A stretch of DNA of 62,892 nt from Bacillota bacterium (lineage in GTDB: Bacteria > Bacillota > Clostridia > Acetivibrionales > DSM-1351), in NCBI GenBank assembly GCA_023436485.1, contig JAEZIU010000169.1:1-62892 (forward strand). Direction: 5' to 3'. Shown here one piece after another: positions 54,058-62,742 of this stretch (its first letter is position 1; every line of letters begins with the position of its first letter). The notes under the pieces were generated by a model. That model made no database searches. It was not told the DNA's origin and saw only the letters and a program-made list of their open reading frames with translations. A program made the position numbers and the translations under genes.

Positions 54058-55215
54058 ATGCCTAAACTAAGTACAAGATTGGACTGGTTTTCAGAATCAA
54101 TCATTAGAAAAATGACACGAATAGCTAACCAATACGGTGCAATAAATCTTTCACAGGGTTTCCCGGACTTTGACCCGCCGCAGCAATTGATAGAAGCTCT
54201 TAAAAAAACAGCGGACGAAGGCCCACATCAGTATGAAATAACATGGGGATCACCTCTTTTCAGAGAGGCTGTTGCAAAAAAACAGGAACATTTTATGAAT
54301 ATAAAACTTAACCCCGATGAGAACATAGTAGTAACATGCGGAAGCACAGAAGCCATGATGGCTGCAATGATGTCAGTATGTGAAGCAGGTGAAAAAGTAG
54401 CGATATTCTCACCTTTTTATGAAAACTACGCTGCAGACACGGTTCTTTGCGGTGCAAAACCAATATATGTTCCGCTGAACCCACCGGAATTTACATTTAA
54501 TAAGGATGAGTTGGAAAATGCATTCAAGGAGGGGGCAAAGGCTTTAATACTGTGTAACCCCTCAAATCCTCTTGGGAAAGTATTCACAAAAGAAGAACTC
54601 ATATTTATTTCGGAACTGGTTACAAAATACGATGCCTTCGTAATAACAGATGAAGTATACGAACACATAGTCTATGAACCCAGCAAACATATATACTTTG
54701 CTTCATTGCCGGGTATGTTTGAAAGAACCATATCCTGCAGTTCCTTGTCAAAAACATATTCAATAACCGGATGGAGGTTGGGGTATGTAATCGGCCCTAA
54801 AAATGTAATAGACAATTGCAAGAAGGTTCACGATTTCCTGACAGTTGGTGCTGCAGCTCCATTGCAAAAGGCGGCACTTGTAGGTCTGGCCTTTGGAGAT
54901 GAATATTATAGGGAACTAGGCAGACTGTACGCTGAGAAAAGAGAGCTTTTTCTAAAAGGTTTGGACTCAATAGGTCTAAAATATCATAAGCCGGAGGGTG
55001 CTTACTATGTAATGGTAGACATAAGTGAATTTGGTATAAAAAACGATCAGGAGTTTGCCGAAAGACTGGCGAAAAGCGTAGGAGTTGCGGCAGTTCCCGG
55101 CTCGAGCTTTTTCAAAGAAGATGTAAACAGCTATGTAAGATTTCACTTCGCAAAGAAAAAGGAAACTCTGGAAAAGGCTCTGGAGCGTCTGCAAAGCATC
55201 CGCAAGTTCTTTTAA
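54058..55215 (+). CDS. PLP-dependent class I/II aminotransferase
   Basis: 385 residues. The INLSQGFPDFDPP opening, CNPSNPLGKVF, ITDEVYEHIVY and the PLP lysine in SCSSLSKTYSITGWRLGY fit fold-type I aminotransferases. The QGFPDFDPP form is shared with methionine/aromatic aminotransferases such as YbdL and kynurenine aminotransferases. ATG 54058 follows GGAGGG. It would make the 2-oxoacid used by the four-subunit oxidoreductase that follows. Confidence 0.9.
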   Translation: MPKLSTRLDWFSESIIRKMTRIANQYGAINLSQGFPDFDPPQQLIEALKKTADEGPHQYEITWGSPLFREAVAKKQEHFMNIKLNPDENIVVTCGSTEAMMAAMMSVCEAGEKVAIFSPFYENYAADTVLCGAKPIYVPLNPPEFTFNKDELENAFKEGAKALILCNPSNPLGKVFTKEELIFISELVTKYDAFVITDEVYEHIVYEPSKHIYFASLPGMFERTISCSSLSKTYSITGWRLGYVIGPKNVIDNCKKVHDFLTVGAAAPLQKAALVGLAFGDEYYRELGRLYAEKRELFLKGLDSIGLKYHKPEGAYYVMVDISEFGIKNDQEFAERLAKSVGVAAVPGSSFFKEDVNSYVRFHFAKKKETLEKALERLQSIRKFF

Positions 55216-55248
55216 ACCTCGGTTGGTAAGCCAAAAGGAGATGTATTT

Positions 55249-55779
55249 ATGATAGAAATAACATTTTTAGGCAGGGGCGGGCAGGGCGCATTTACAACAT
55301 CCAGAATATTGGGAGCAGCAGCAAGTCTGTATGAGAACAAGTTTGCCCTTAGTTTTCCCAGCTTTGGTCCTGAAAGGCGTGGTGCTCCGGTTTTTGCATA
55401 TACAAAAATAGATACAGTGCCAATTAGAAACAGAAGCCAATGTGAGTTCAGCGATTATATTGTTGTATTGGATGAAAGCCTTTACGAAGAAAGGTTACAT
55501 AATAAATTAAAACCTGGCGGAAAAGTAATTCTCAATACATCCAAAGAAAAGAGCGACCCTGATATTATCAGTTTTGATGCTGTTAAAGTAGCCGAGGAAT
55601 ATCTGGGTGCAGCAATAACCAATACTGCCATGCTTTCAGTATTGGTGGCTAATACCCATCTGATATCAAGAGACAGCCTTTTAGCAGCAATCAGATACGA
55701 TATGCCGGAGAGAATAGCAGCAAAGAATCAAAAGCTTGCCGAATATATTTTAACATATACAAAAGGAGTGGGATTATGA
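55249..55779 (+). CDS. 2-oxoacid:ferredoxin oxidoreductase, gamma subunit
   Basis: 176 residues. The GRGGQGAFTTSRILG opening and the FPSFGPERRGAPVFAYTKI block are the gamma-domain signature of pyruvate/2-oxoisovalerate ferredoxin oxidoreductases. Overlaps the delta gene by 4 bases (ATGA). First of four subunit genes in gamma-delta-alpha-beta order. Confidence 0.93.
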   Translation: MIEITFLGRGGQGAFTTSRILGAAASLYENKFALSFPSFGPERRGAPVFAYTKIDTVPIRNRSQCEFSDYIVVLDESLYEERLHNKLKPGGKVILNTSKEKSDPDIISFDAVKVAEEYLGAAITNTAMLSVLVANTHLISRDSLLAAIRYDMPERIAAKNQKLAEYILTYTKGVGL

Positions 55780-56072
55780 GCAGACCAACTGTGAAAACAG
55801 ATTTTTCCGGTGAAATACCCAAGGGTACCTATGGGCCTGCAATGCATCTCACAGAAACACTGGAAGGCTGGAGAAATGTAAGACCCGTTATAAACAATAA
55901 TATTTGCAATAGTTGCGGGTTATGTTACCTTGTATGTCCCGAGGGAGTAATTTTTAATGAAGAAAACAAAATGGACATAGACTACAGTTTTTGCAAGGGC
56001 TGCGGTATTTGTGCAAAAGAATGTAGAAAGCATGCAATAACAATGCAAAAGGAGGATGCGGCAAATGGGTAA
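55776..56072 (+). CDS. 2-oxoacid:ferredoxin oxidoreductase, delta (2[4Fe-4S]) subunit
   Basis: 98 residues with two complete [4Fe-4S] motifs, CNSCGLCYLVCPEG and CKGCGICAKECRKHA. It relays electrons from the thiamine site to ferredoxin. Overlaps gamma by 4 bases and alpha by 8. Confidence 0.95.
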   Translation: MSRPTVKTDFSGEIPKGTYGPAMHLTETLEGWRNVRPVINNNICNSCGLCYLVCPEGVIFNEENKMDIDYSFCKGCGICAKECRKHAITMQKEDAANG

Positions 56073-57228
56073 CAAGGTATTTGTATCAGGAAATGAAGCA
56101 GTAGCCATTGGTGTAAAACTCGCAAAGCCAAACGTAATTGCCGCATATCCAATCACACCTCAAACCATAGTAGTGGAAAGATTAGCTGAAATGGTTGAAA
56201 AACAGGAGCTAAATGCGGAATACATGTATGTTGAGTCGGAGCATTCTGCATTATCCGCAGTTATGGGCGCAAGTGTACTTGGAGCCAGAACCTTTACAGC
56301 CACCTCCTCACAGGGACTTTTATACATGGCGGAAGTAATGCACTATGCCAGCGGGGGAAGGGTACCTTTAGTAATGATGAATGCCAACAGATCACTGGCC
56401 CTCCCTTGGAGTATATTCGGGGACCAGAGAGATTCCTTGTCAATGCTGGACAGCGGGTGGATACAGGTTTATGTGGAGGATGCACAAGAAAGTCTGGATA
56501 TGATAATACAGTCATATGCTCTGGCTGAACACAAAGATGTATTGACTCCTGTTATGGTAAACCTGGACGGCTTTGTACTGACCCACACATATGAAGCTAT
56601 AGAGGTTCCGCAAGAAGAGCAGGTAGGCAAATTTCTGCCAGGTTTTGAACTTGAGGGAAAGATGGACTTAGAAAACCCAAGGAATTTATTTTTCTCATCA
56701 AGTCCTGCAGACAATATACGGTTTAAAGTACAACAACACCAAGCAATGGAAAACTCACGACAAATAATTGAAAGTCTGGACAAACAATACGGTGAAATAA
56801 CAGGAAGAAGCTATGGCGGGTTAGCCACAGGCTACAGAACAGACGATGCCGATATCCTGCTTATAACGCTGGGAAGTATTACCGGACAGGTACGAGATGT
56901 GGTTGATGCCCTCCGAGCTAAGGGCGAAAAAGTGGGGGTTGTTAAAATCAGGTTTATGAGACCTTTTCCGGAAAAAGAAATACTTAAGCTTTGTAATAAT
57001 GCGTCAGTCATAGGTGTACTGGAAAAGGATATATCCTTCGGATATCACGGAACAGTCTATACAAATGTTGCTGATGCCCTCAAAAACACAAATAAAAAAC
57101 TTATTAACTACGTAGGCGGTTTGGGTGGGAAGAATATAAGTCAGCAGGACATTGAAGATATATTTAGTAGATTGAAAAATAATGATAAAGACACAAATAC
57201 CGTCAATTTTATTGGGCTGGAGGTGTAG
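56065..57228 (+). CDS. 2-oxoacid:ferredoxin oxidoreductase, alpha subunit
   Basis: 387 residues. GNEAVAIGVKLAKPNVIAAYPITPQT, ESEHSALSAVMGASVLGARTFTATSSQG and the C-terminal VGVVKIRFMRPFPEKEI match PorA/VorA alpha subunits. ATG 56065 has AAGGAGG 9 bases upstream, inside the delta gene; an upstream in-frame start at 56056 is unlikely. The substrate class (pyruvate, branched-chain or aryl 2-oxoacids) cannot be read from these motifs. Confidence 0.93.
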   Translation: MGNKVFVSGNEAVAIGVKLAKPNVIAAYPITPQTIVVERLAEMVEKQELNAEYMYVESEHSALSAVMGASVLGARTFTATSSQGLLYMAEVMHYASGGRVPLVMMNANRSLALPWSIFGDQRDSLSMLDSGWIQVYVEDAQESLDMIIQSYALAEHKDVLTPVMVNLDGFVLTHTYEAIEVPQEEQVGKFLPGFELEGKMDLENPRNLFFSSSPADNIRFKVQQHQAMENSRQIIESLDKQYGEITGRSYGGLATGYRTDDADILLITLGSITGQVRDVVDALRAKGEKVGVVKIRFMRPFPEKEILKLCNNASVIGVLEKDISFGYHGTVYTNVADALKNTNKKLINYVGGLGGKNISQQDIEDIFSRLKNNDKDTNTVNFIGLEV

Positions 57229-57230
57229 AG

Positions 57231-58109
57231 GTGCTAAACAAATTGGATAAGGAAGAATACTTTTATGGACATAAAGGCTGTGGTGGCTGCGGAGGAAGTC
57301 TTGCAGTAAGGCTTGCACTAAAAGTCCTTGGTAAGGATACTTTCGTAGTACTTCCTGCCGGTTGCATGTCTGCGGTTGGATTTGTATATCCTCAGCTTTG
57401 TTTCGGAGTAAATGCATTGATATCACCTTTTGCCAGTACCGCAGCCATGCTGTCCGGCATCAGAGCCGCAGCCAAAGCACTAAACATTGAAAATTGTAAT
57501 GTTGTAGGTTTTGCGGGAGACGGAGGCACTGCAGATATCGGTCTTCAGGCATTATCCGGTGCAATAGACCGAGGTGATAAAATAATTTATATTTGCTACG
57601 ACAATGAAGCATATATGAATACGGGAGTTCAACAAAGCAGCCTGACACCCTACGGTGCAAGAACAACAACTACACCTCCCGGTGAGCACATACATGGAAG
57701 CATAAACAGCAAAAAAAATATGTTTGAAATAGTAGCCGCACACCACATAAAATATGCTGCAACAGCGAGTATAGGTAATATTCCCGACTATATCAAAAAA
57801 GTTGAAAAAGCAAAAAACACCAACGGCACATCATACATACACATCGCAGCGCCATGCCCTACTGGCTGGGGGATAGACAGCAGTGAAACCGTGGCCATTG
57901 CAAGAGAGGCAATAGAATGCGGACTTTGGTATCTGGCAGAATATGAGGACGGAAAATACAAGCTTAACAAGGATGTGAAGGAATTCGCAAGCGTCAGGGC
58001 ATATCTTAAAAAACAAGGACGGTTCAAGCATTTAACAGACGAGGATATAAAGGAAATTGAAAGGCAGAGAGATAAGCAATTTAAATTTATAAAGGAACGG
58101 TACATATAG
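57231..58109 (+). CDS. 2-oxoacid:ferredoxin oxidoreductase, beta (thiamine-diphosphate) subunit
   Basis: 292 residues. GHKGCGGCGGSLAVRLALK supplies cysteines for the proximal cluster, and FAGDGGTADIGLQALSGAIDRGDKI with YDNEAYMNTG is the thiamine site. GTG start with GGAGG upstream, 3 bases after alpha. Completes the enzyme that turns a 2-oxoacid plus CoA into acyl-CoA, CO2 and reduced ferredoxin. Confidence 0.94.
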   Translation: MLNKLDKEEYFYGHKGCGGCGGSLAVRLALKVLGKDTFVVLPAGCMSAVGFVYPQLCFGVNALISPFASTAAMLSGIRAAAKALNIENCNVVGFAGDGGTADIGLQALSGAIDRGDKIIYICYDNEAYMNTGVQQSSLTPYGARTTTTPPGEHIHGSINSKKNMFEIVAAHHIKYAATASIGNIPDYIKKVEKAKNTNGTSYIHIAAPCPTGWGIDSSETVAIAREAIECGLWYLAEYEDGKYKLNKDVKEFASVRAYLKKQGRFKHLTDEDIKEIERQRDKQFKFIKERYI

Positions 58110-58132
58110 GTTCTTAGAAAAGGGGTGTTTAT

Positions 58133-58990
58133 ATGAAGAAAATAATAAAAGCAGGTATAGCAGTTATTTTAACTTTGGCATTGGGATTGAGTGTTGCAGC
58201 GTGCGGAGTTAATTCAACATCAAAGCAGTCGCTATCCGGGAAAGATAATGGAAAAGAAGTAGTGTTTGGGGTAGCTCCGGGACCATACGGGGACATGGTA
58301 AAACTGGCTATACAACCTGGACTTGAGAAAAAGGGATATACCGTTAAAATAATGGAATTCAGTGATTATGTTCAACCCAACATTGCATTGGGAAACGGCG
58401 AAATAAGCGTAAACCTGTTTCAGCATACAGTATATTTGGAGAACTTCGTAAAAGAACACAAACTTGAACTTAGCCCGGTAATCAGTGTACCGACTGCAAG
58501 CATGGGAATATTCTCTAAAAAATATAAAAAACTTGAAGAATTACCCGAGGGAGCAACGGTTACATTGCCAAATGACGTTCCGAATCTGGCAAGAGCACTA
58601 AGATTCCTTGTACAGGTAAAGCTTATCACCTTGAAGCCTGACATCGATTTAACAAAAGCATCTGAAAGAGATATAGCAGAAAACCCAAAAAAGCTTGTTT
58701 TCACACCGGCAGAAGCAGCACAGCTTCCGAGAACCCTAGACAGTGCGGACATAGCAATAATAAATGGTAATTTTGCCATTTCAGCTGGCTTAAAGCTTTC
58801 AGACGCTGTTGCCAAGGAAAAGTTGGATGAATCCTATAAAAATGTTATAGCGGTGAAGACTTCCGACAAAGAAACCAAGTTTGTAAAGGATATAGAAGAA
58901 ATAGTTAAATCACAGGAATTTAGAAAAGTAATAAAAGACGATAAAAATATATTCAAGGATTTTGATTTCCCCGAATGGTTTAGCAAATAA
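58133..58990 (+). CDS. metQ: MetQ/NlpA-type substrate-binding lipoprotein
   Basis: 285 residues. A lipoprotein signal with the lipobox SVAAC ends at Cys24. The mature protein has GVAPGPYGDMV, VQPNIALGNGEISVNLFQHTVYLENF, TLPNDVPNLARAL, and INGNFAISAGL, all characteristic of the NlpA/MetQ methionine-binding family. Directly upstream of its ATPase and permease. Methionine is the usual ligand; other amino acids are possible given the operon. Confidence 0.92.
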   Translation: MKKIIKAGIAVILTLALGLSVAACGVNSTSKQSLSGKDNGKEVVFGVAPGPYGDMVKLAIQPGLEKKGYTVKIMEFSDYVQPNIALGNGEISVNLFQHTVYLENFVKEHKLELSPVISVPTASMGIFSKKYKKLEELPEGATVTLPNDVPNLARALRFLVQVKLITLKPDIDLTKASERDIAENPKKLVFTPAEAAQLPRTLDSADIAIINGNFAISAGLKLSDAVAKEKLDESYKNVIAVKTSDKETKFVKDIEEIVKSQEFRKVIKDDKNIFKDFDFPEWFSK

Positions 58991-59021
58991 CTCGATTTCA
59001 TGTAAAAAAGGAGGGGGCCGT

Positions 59022-60059
59022 ATGATAAGACTTGAAAACGTAAGTGTAGAATTCGTACAGAAAAAGCAAAAAGATATTGTGGCGGTAAAGGACGTATCAC
59101 TACATATCCGCAAAGGCGAGATTTTTGGAATAGTAGGCACAAGCGGGGCAGGGAAAAGTAGTCTTATAAGGACTCTTAACGGTTTGCAGAAACCAACTCA
59201 CGGCAAGGTCTTTGTGGATGGAGAAGATATAACAAATGCCCGGGGCAAAAACCTGAGAAACATAAGAAGAAAAATAGGAATGATTTTTCAACACTTTAAC
59301 CTAATATCCAGAAAAACAGTAGGAAAGAATATTGAATTTGCGTTAAAAATTCAGAATTACCCTAAAGAGGATAGGAGTAAAAGAGTAAAGGAGCTCCTGG
59401 AAATAGTAGGGCTATCCGACAAGGAAAATATCTATCCCGCCAATCTTAGCGGAGGACAAAAGCAAAGGGTCACAATAGCAAGAGCATTAGCTGTAAATCC
59501 AAAGGTTCTGCTATGTGATGAGGCTACTTCAGCATTGGATGTCCAGACAACGGAGGAAATTTTACAACTCCTTAGAAAAATTAACAGAGAACTAGATATA
59601 ACAATAGTATTTATAACACATCAATTGGAGATAGCTAAAACCTTATTTGACAGAATAGCTGTTATGAGTCAGGGGGTAGTTATAGAAGAAAACGATACTT
59701 ATCAGATATTCGCTTCACCGACAAACGAAATAACACAAAGCCTTATAAAGGACAATATAAAGCTCCCTTCTGAAATTGTTGAATCCCTTGAGAGTGAAAT
59801 TCTAAAGCTTGTTTACAAGGGAAAAAAGAGCGTAGAACCCATTATATCTTTAGCGAATAAAAAGTTTGACGTAATACTCAATATCCTTCACGGGAAAATC
59901 GAATATATTAAGGGAAAGCCAATCGGTATACTTTTTGTTACCCTTGAAGGAACTCAGGAGGAGTGCAACAGGGCAAAGCAGTTTATTGCTGACAACGTAG
60001 AAGAGATAACTACCTACTACGATGGGAAGAAAGGGGACACCGAATGGAACATAGCTTAG
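59022..60059 (+). CDS. metN: Methionine ABC transporter ATP-binding protein with NIL domain
   Basis: 345 residues from ATG 59022 (AAGGAGGGGG upstream). Walker A GTSGAGKSS, signature LSGGQKQR and Walker B VLLCDEATSAL are intact. The C-terminal NIL domain (about 265-340) is the regulatory ligand-binding part found in MetN. The last 16 bases overlap metI. Confidence 0.95.
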   Translation: MIRLENVSVEFVQKKQKDIVAVKDVSLHIRKGEIFGIVGTSGAGKSSLIRTLNGLQKPTHGKVFVDGEDITNARGKNLRNIRRKIGMIFQHFNLISRKTVGKNIEFALKIQNYPKEDRSKRVKELLEIVGLSDKENIYPANLSGGQKQRVTIARALAVNPKVLLCDEATSALDVQTTEEILQLLRKINRELDITIVFITHQLEIAKTLFDRIAVMSQGVVIEENDTYQIFASPTNEITQSLIKDNIKLPSEIVESLESEILKLVYKGKKSVEPIISLANKKFDVILNILHGKIEYIKGKPIGILFVTLEGTQEECNRAKQFIADNVEEITTYYDGKKGDTEWNIA

Positions 60060-60703
60060 AGTTTTTATCCCAATTGGGGAAGGCATCAAAAGAAACATTA
60101 ATTATGGTTGCCATTGCAACAGTTATTGCCTGTGTATTGGGGTTGATCTTGGGACTCATTCTTTACATAACCTCTAGCTCCTTGCTTTACAAAAACAGGA
60201 TAGTCAATACAATTGCGGGTTTTCTCATAAACATTATAAGATCCATACCGTTTGTTATTCTTCTGGTACTTTTAGTTCCCGTAACATCGAAGGTAGTAGG
60301 AACTACCATAGGGGCAAAAGCGGCAGCAGTACCCTTAACGGTTGCATCAATAGCGTTTTTTGCAAGGCTTGCAGAGGCTTCCTTTGAAGAGGTAGATAAG
60401 GGATTGATAGAGGCTGCATTGGCTATGGGAGGCGGAATAAAGCATATCGTATCGGGTGTATTGCTGGTAGAGGCTCTGCCCTCCTTAATCAGAGCTTTAA
60501 CAGTAACTATAATAAGCATTATAGGATATTCAGCAATGGCAGGAACTGTCGGAGGAGGCGGTATTGGCGATTTGGCAGTCAGATTCGGCTACTATAGATA
60601 CCAGATGGATGTAATGTTAACAACAGTTATCTTATTAATAATCGTTGTCCAGGCAATACAGGTATCAGGTGAAAAATTTGCAAAACTGTTAACTAAAAAC
60701 TAA
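60044..60703 (+). CDS. metI: Methionine ABC transporter permease
   Basis: 219 residues with five or six membrane helices. The EEVDKGLIEAALAMGGG coupling helix and the SAMAGTVGGGGIGDLAVRFGYYRYQ ending are typical of MetI. Forms the importer with MetQ and MetN. Confidence 0.95.
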   Translation: MEHSLEFLSQLGKASKETLIMVAIATVIACVLGLILGLILYITSSSLLYKNRIVNTIAGFLINIIRSIPFVILLVLLVPVTSKVVGTTIGAKAAAVPLTVASIAFFARLAEASFEEVDKGLIEAALAMGGGIKHIVSGVLLVEALPSLIRALTVTIISIIGYSAMAGTVGGGGIGDLAVRFGYYRYQMDVMLTTVILLIIVVQAIQVSGEKFAKLLTKN

Positions 60704-60726
60704 GTGTTAGCTTTACAGTAATAATA

Positions 60727-60768
60727 AAGGGGTTGTCTGTCACACAGGATAGGCAGCTTCTTTATTTT
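60727..60768 (+). terminator. Weak terminator after metI
   Basis: TGTCTGTC...GATAGGCA with flanking AAG/CTT pairs and a T-rich end. The stem is imperfect. Confidence 0.5.
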
Positions 60769-60890
60769 ATTTAGGAAATGGTCTGGAACTGGCAATTTAT
60801 ATAGATTATAATTGTATAATAAATTCTAACAGACAGAATAAATACCCTCTAGTCAGGGGTTAATACTAATAAGATTAACTGGAGGTAAAT

Positions 60891-61853
60891 ATGAAAATAG
60901 TTGTACTAGACGGACATACAATGAATCCGGGAGATTTGTCCTGGGATGCAATGAGACAGCTTGGGGAATTGGTGGTTTACGATAGGACTCCGGCTGACAA
61001 AATAATTGAAAGAATAGATAATGCAGAGATAGTTCTTACTAATAAAGTAAGCCTGACAAAAGAGATATTAGATAAAACACCGTCAGTTAAATATATCGGT
61101 ATAATGGCAACAGGGTATAATGTAGTTGATACTGAATATGCAAAAGAACTCGGAATAAGTGTCACAAATGTACCGGCCTACAGCACTGATTCCGTAGCTC
61201 AAATGGTGTTTGCATTTATAATTGAGTTTTGTAACCATGTAGGAGAGCACAACAGAGCTGTCCATGAAGGAAAATGGACAAATAGCCCTGATTTTTCATT
61301 CTGGTATTACCCTCTTATAGAAATAAAAAATAAAACATTGGGGATAATCGGCTTTGGTGCTATAGGACAAAAAGTTGCCAAAATAGCAGAGGTATTCGGT
61401 ATGAAAGTTTTATTTTACAGCAGAACTTTAAAACCCGGACTTGAAACAGATAATATAAAATATGCTACATTAGAGAAGGTACTTACCGAGTCAGATTTTA
61501 TAACATTAAACTGTCCTCTGACAGAGCAAACAAAGGGGCTTATAAATAAGGAAACAATATCTAAAATGAAGGATGGAGCTTTCCTGATAAATACATCAAG
61601 AGGTGCGGTTATAGACGAAAAAGATGTAGCACGGGCCTTAAATACCGATAAATTGGCGGGTCTAGGAACAGATGTAGCAACAATAGAGCCTATGCAAGCT
61701 GAAAATCCACTGCTTAATGCAAAGAACTGTATAATTACCCCGCATTTTGCATGGGCTACAAAGGAGGCCCGGGAACGGCTTATGGATACATTAATAAATA
61801 ATATCTCCTCTTTTATTAAAGGAACTCCGGTTAATGTTGTTAATAATCAGTAA
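60891..61853 (+). CDS. D-isomer-specific 2-hydroxyacid dehydrogenase
   Basis: 320 residues. The NAD motif GFGAIGQKVAKIAEVFGM is followed by the catalytic Arg in NTSRGAVIDE, Glu in ATIEPMQ and His in ITPHFAWAT. This is the glycerate/hydroxypyruvate reductase or D-lactate-type pattern. It could reduce the 2-oxoacid made by the aminotransferase upstream to the hydroxyacid, the reductive side of an amino-acid fermentation; that link is inferred from position. Start ATG with TGGAGG upstream, 190 bases after metI, and probably its own promoter. Confidence 0.92.
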   Translation: MKIVVLDGHTMNPGDLSWDAMRQLGELVVYDRTPADKIIERIDNAEIVLTNKVSLTKEILDKTPSVKYIGIMATGYNVVDTEYAKELGISVTNVPAYSTDSVAQMVFAFIIEFCNHVGEHNRAVHEGKWTNSPDFSFWYYPLIEIKNKTLGIIGFGAIGQKVAKIAEVFGMKVLFYSRTLKPGLETDNIKYATLEKVLTESDFITLNCPLTEQTKGLINKETISKMKDGAFLINTSRGAVIDEKDVARALNTDKLAGLGTDVATIEPMQAENPLLNAKNCIITPHFAWATKEARERLMDTLINNISSFIKGTPVNVVNNQ

Positions 61854-61883
61854 TTTTTATACAAGAATTGAAGGTGCCTATAT

Positions 61884-62492
61884 ATGAGTCATATGAACAA
61901 TATAAAAAAATACTATGAGGCTAATTATAAAGAAGGATATCCCGATTACTACATACAAGGATGGGAAAATAAGACTGCCCAGGAGATGCGATTTAAAGAA
62001 TTGGTTGGCCGGGTTGACCTTAATAACAAAAGAATTCTTGATGTGGGCTGTGGGACGGGAAACTTACTGGAATATATAAGCGAGAGATTTACAGGATTTG
62101 ATTATACAGGGGTAGACATTCTGCCCCATATGATTAATATTGCAGTAGGCAAGAAATTAGAAGGAAAGTTTATATGTATGGATTTGTTTAAGAACAATCC
62201 CTTCAAAAGCAACTCATTTGATGCTATTTTTTCATCCGGGATATTTAATCTCAATTTAGGCAACAACAAGGAGTTTCTTTTGGATGCAATAGATTTGTTC
62301 CAGCAATTATCAAACGGTACAATAGCATTTAACCTACTCTGGGAGAAGTCCCCCAACAGGGAGGATAAATACTTTTACTTTGACCCGGATAAGGTAGAAC
62401 AGTTATTAGCAGAAAAGTACAATCATTGGGCTGTAACAATATCAAAAGGGTATTTGAACAATGATTTTACTGTATTATTAAAAAAGAAATGA
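61884..62492 (+). CDS. Class I SAM-dependent methyltransferase
   Basis: 202 residues. The SAM motif RILDVGCGTGNLLEYI is followed by DYTGVDILPHMI and the post-I Asp. The FDAIFSSGIFNL segment is motif IV. It is a small soluble enzyme, with substrate unknown. It starts 31 bases after the dehydrogenase, so the two may be co-transcribed. Confidence 0.88.
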   Translation: MSHMNNIKKYYEANYKEGYPDYYIQGWENKTAQEMRFKELVGRVDLNNKRILDVGCGTGNLLEYISERFTGFDYTGVDILPHMINIAVGKKLEGKFICMDLFKNNPFKSNSFDAIFSSGIFNLNLGNNKEFLLDAIDLFQQLSNGTIAFNLLWEKSPNREDKYFYFDPDKVEQLLAEKYNHWAVTISKGYLNNDFTVLLKKK

Positions 62493-62600
62493 GTGCCGTA
62501 AAAATGACAGTATTATTGAGAATGATACAAAATATAAAAGAATATATATTATAAATTAAAATAAACCCCGAAAAATCGTTATAATGCGGATAAAATACAC

Positions 62601-62630
62601 TTGAAAAGGAAACGATAGTAGTGATATACT
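62601..62630 (+). promoter_or_regulatory. Upstream tandem promoter (P1) of the probable rRNA operon
   Basis: TTGAAA at 62601-62606 and TATACT at 62625-62630, spacing 18. Confidence 0.6.
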
Positions 62631-62713
62631 AGCGTAGCTGTCACAGCAATACACTAACAAGTACGATAACAAACGTACCGTGGTTGAAGGAAATAATTTC
62701 TTGAAATCAAGTA

Positions 62714-62742
62714 TTGACAAAGGCTTGTCAGCGTGGTATTAT
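62714..62742 (+). promoter_or_regulatory. Downstream tandem promoter (P2) of the probable rRNA operon
   Basis: TTGACA at 62714-62719 and TATTAT at 62737-62742, spacing 17, with a TG-rich spacer end. A second TATAAT overlaps it. Confidence 0.7.
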
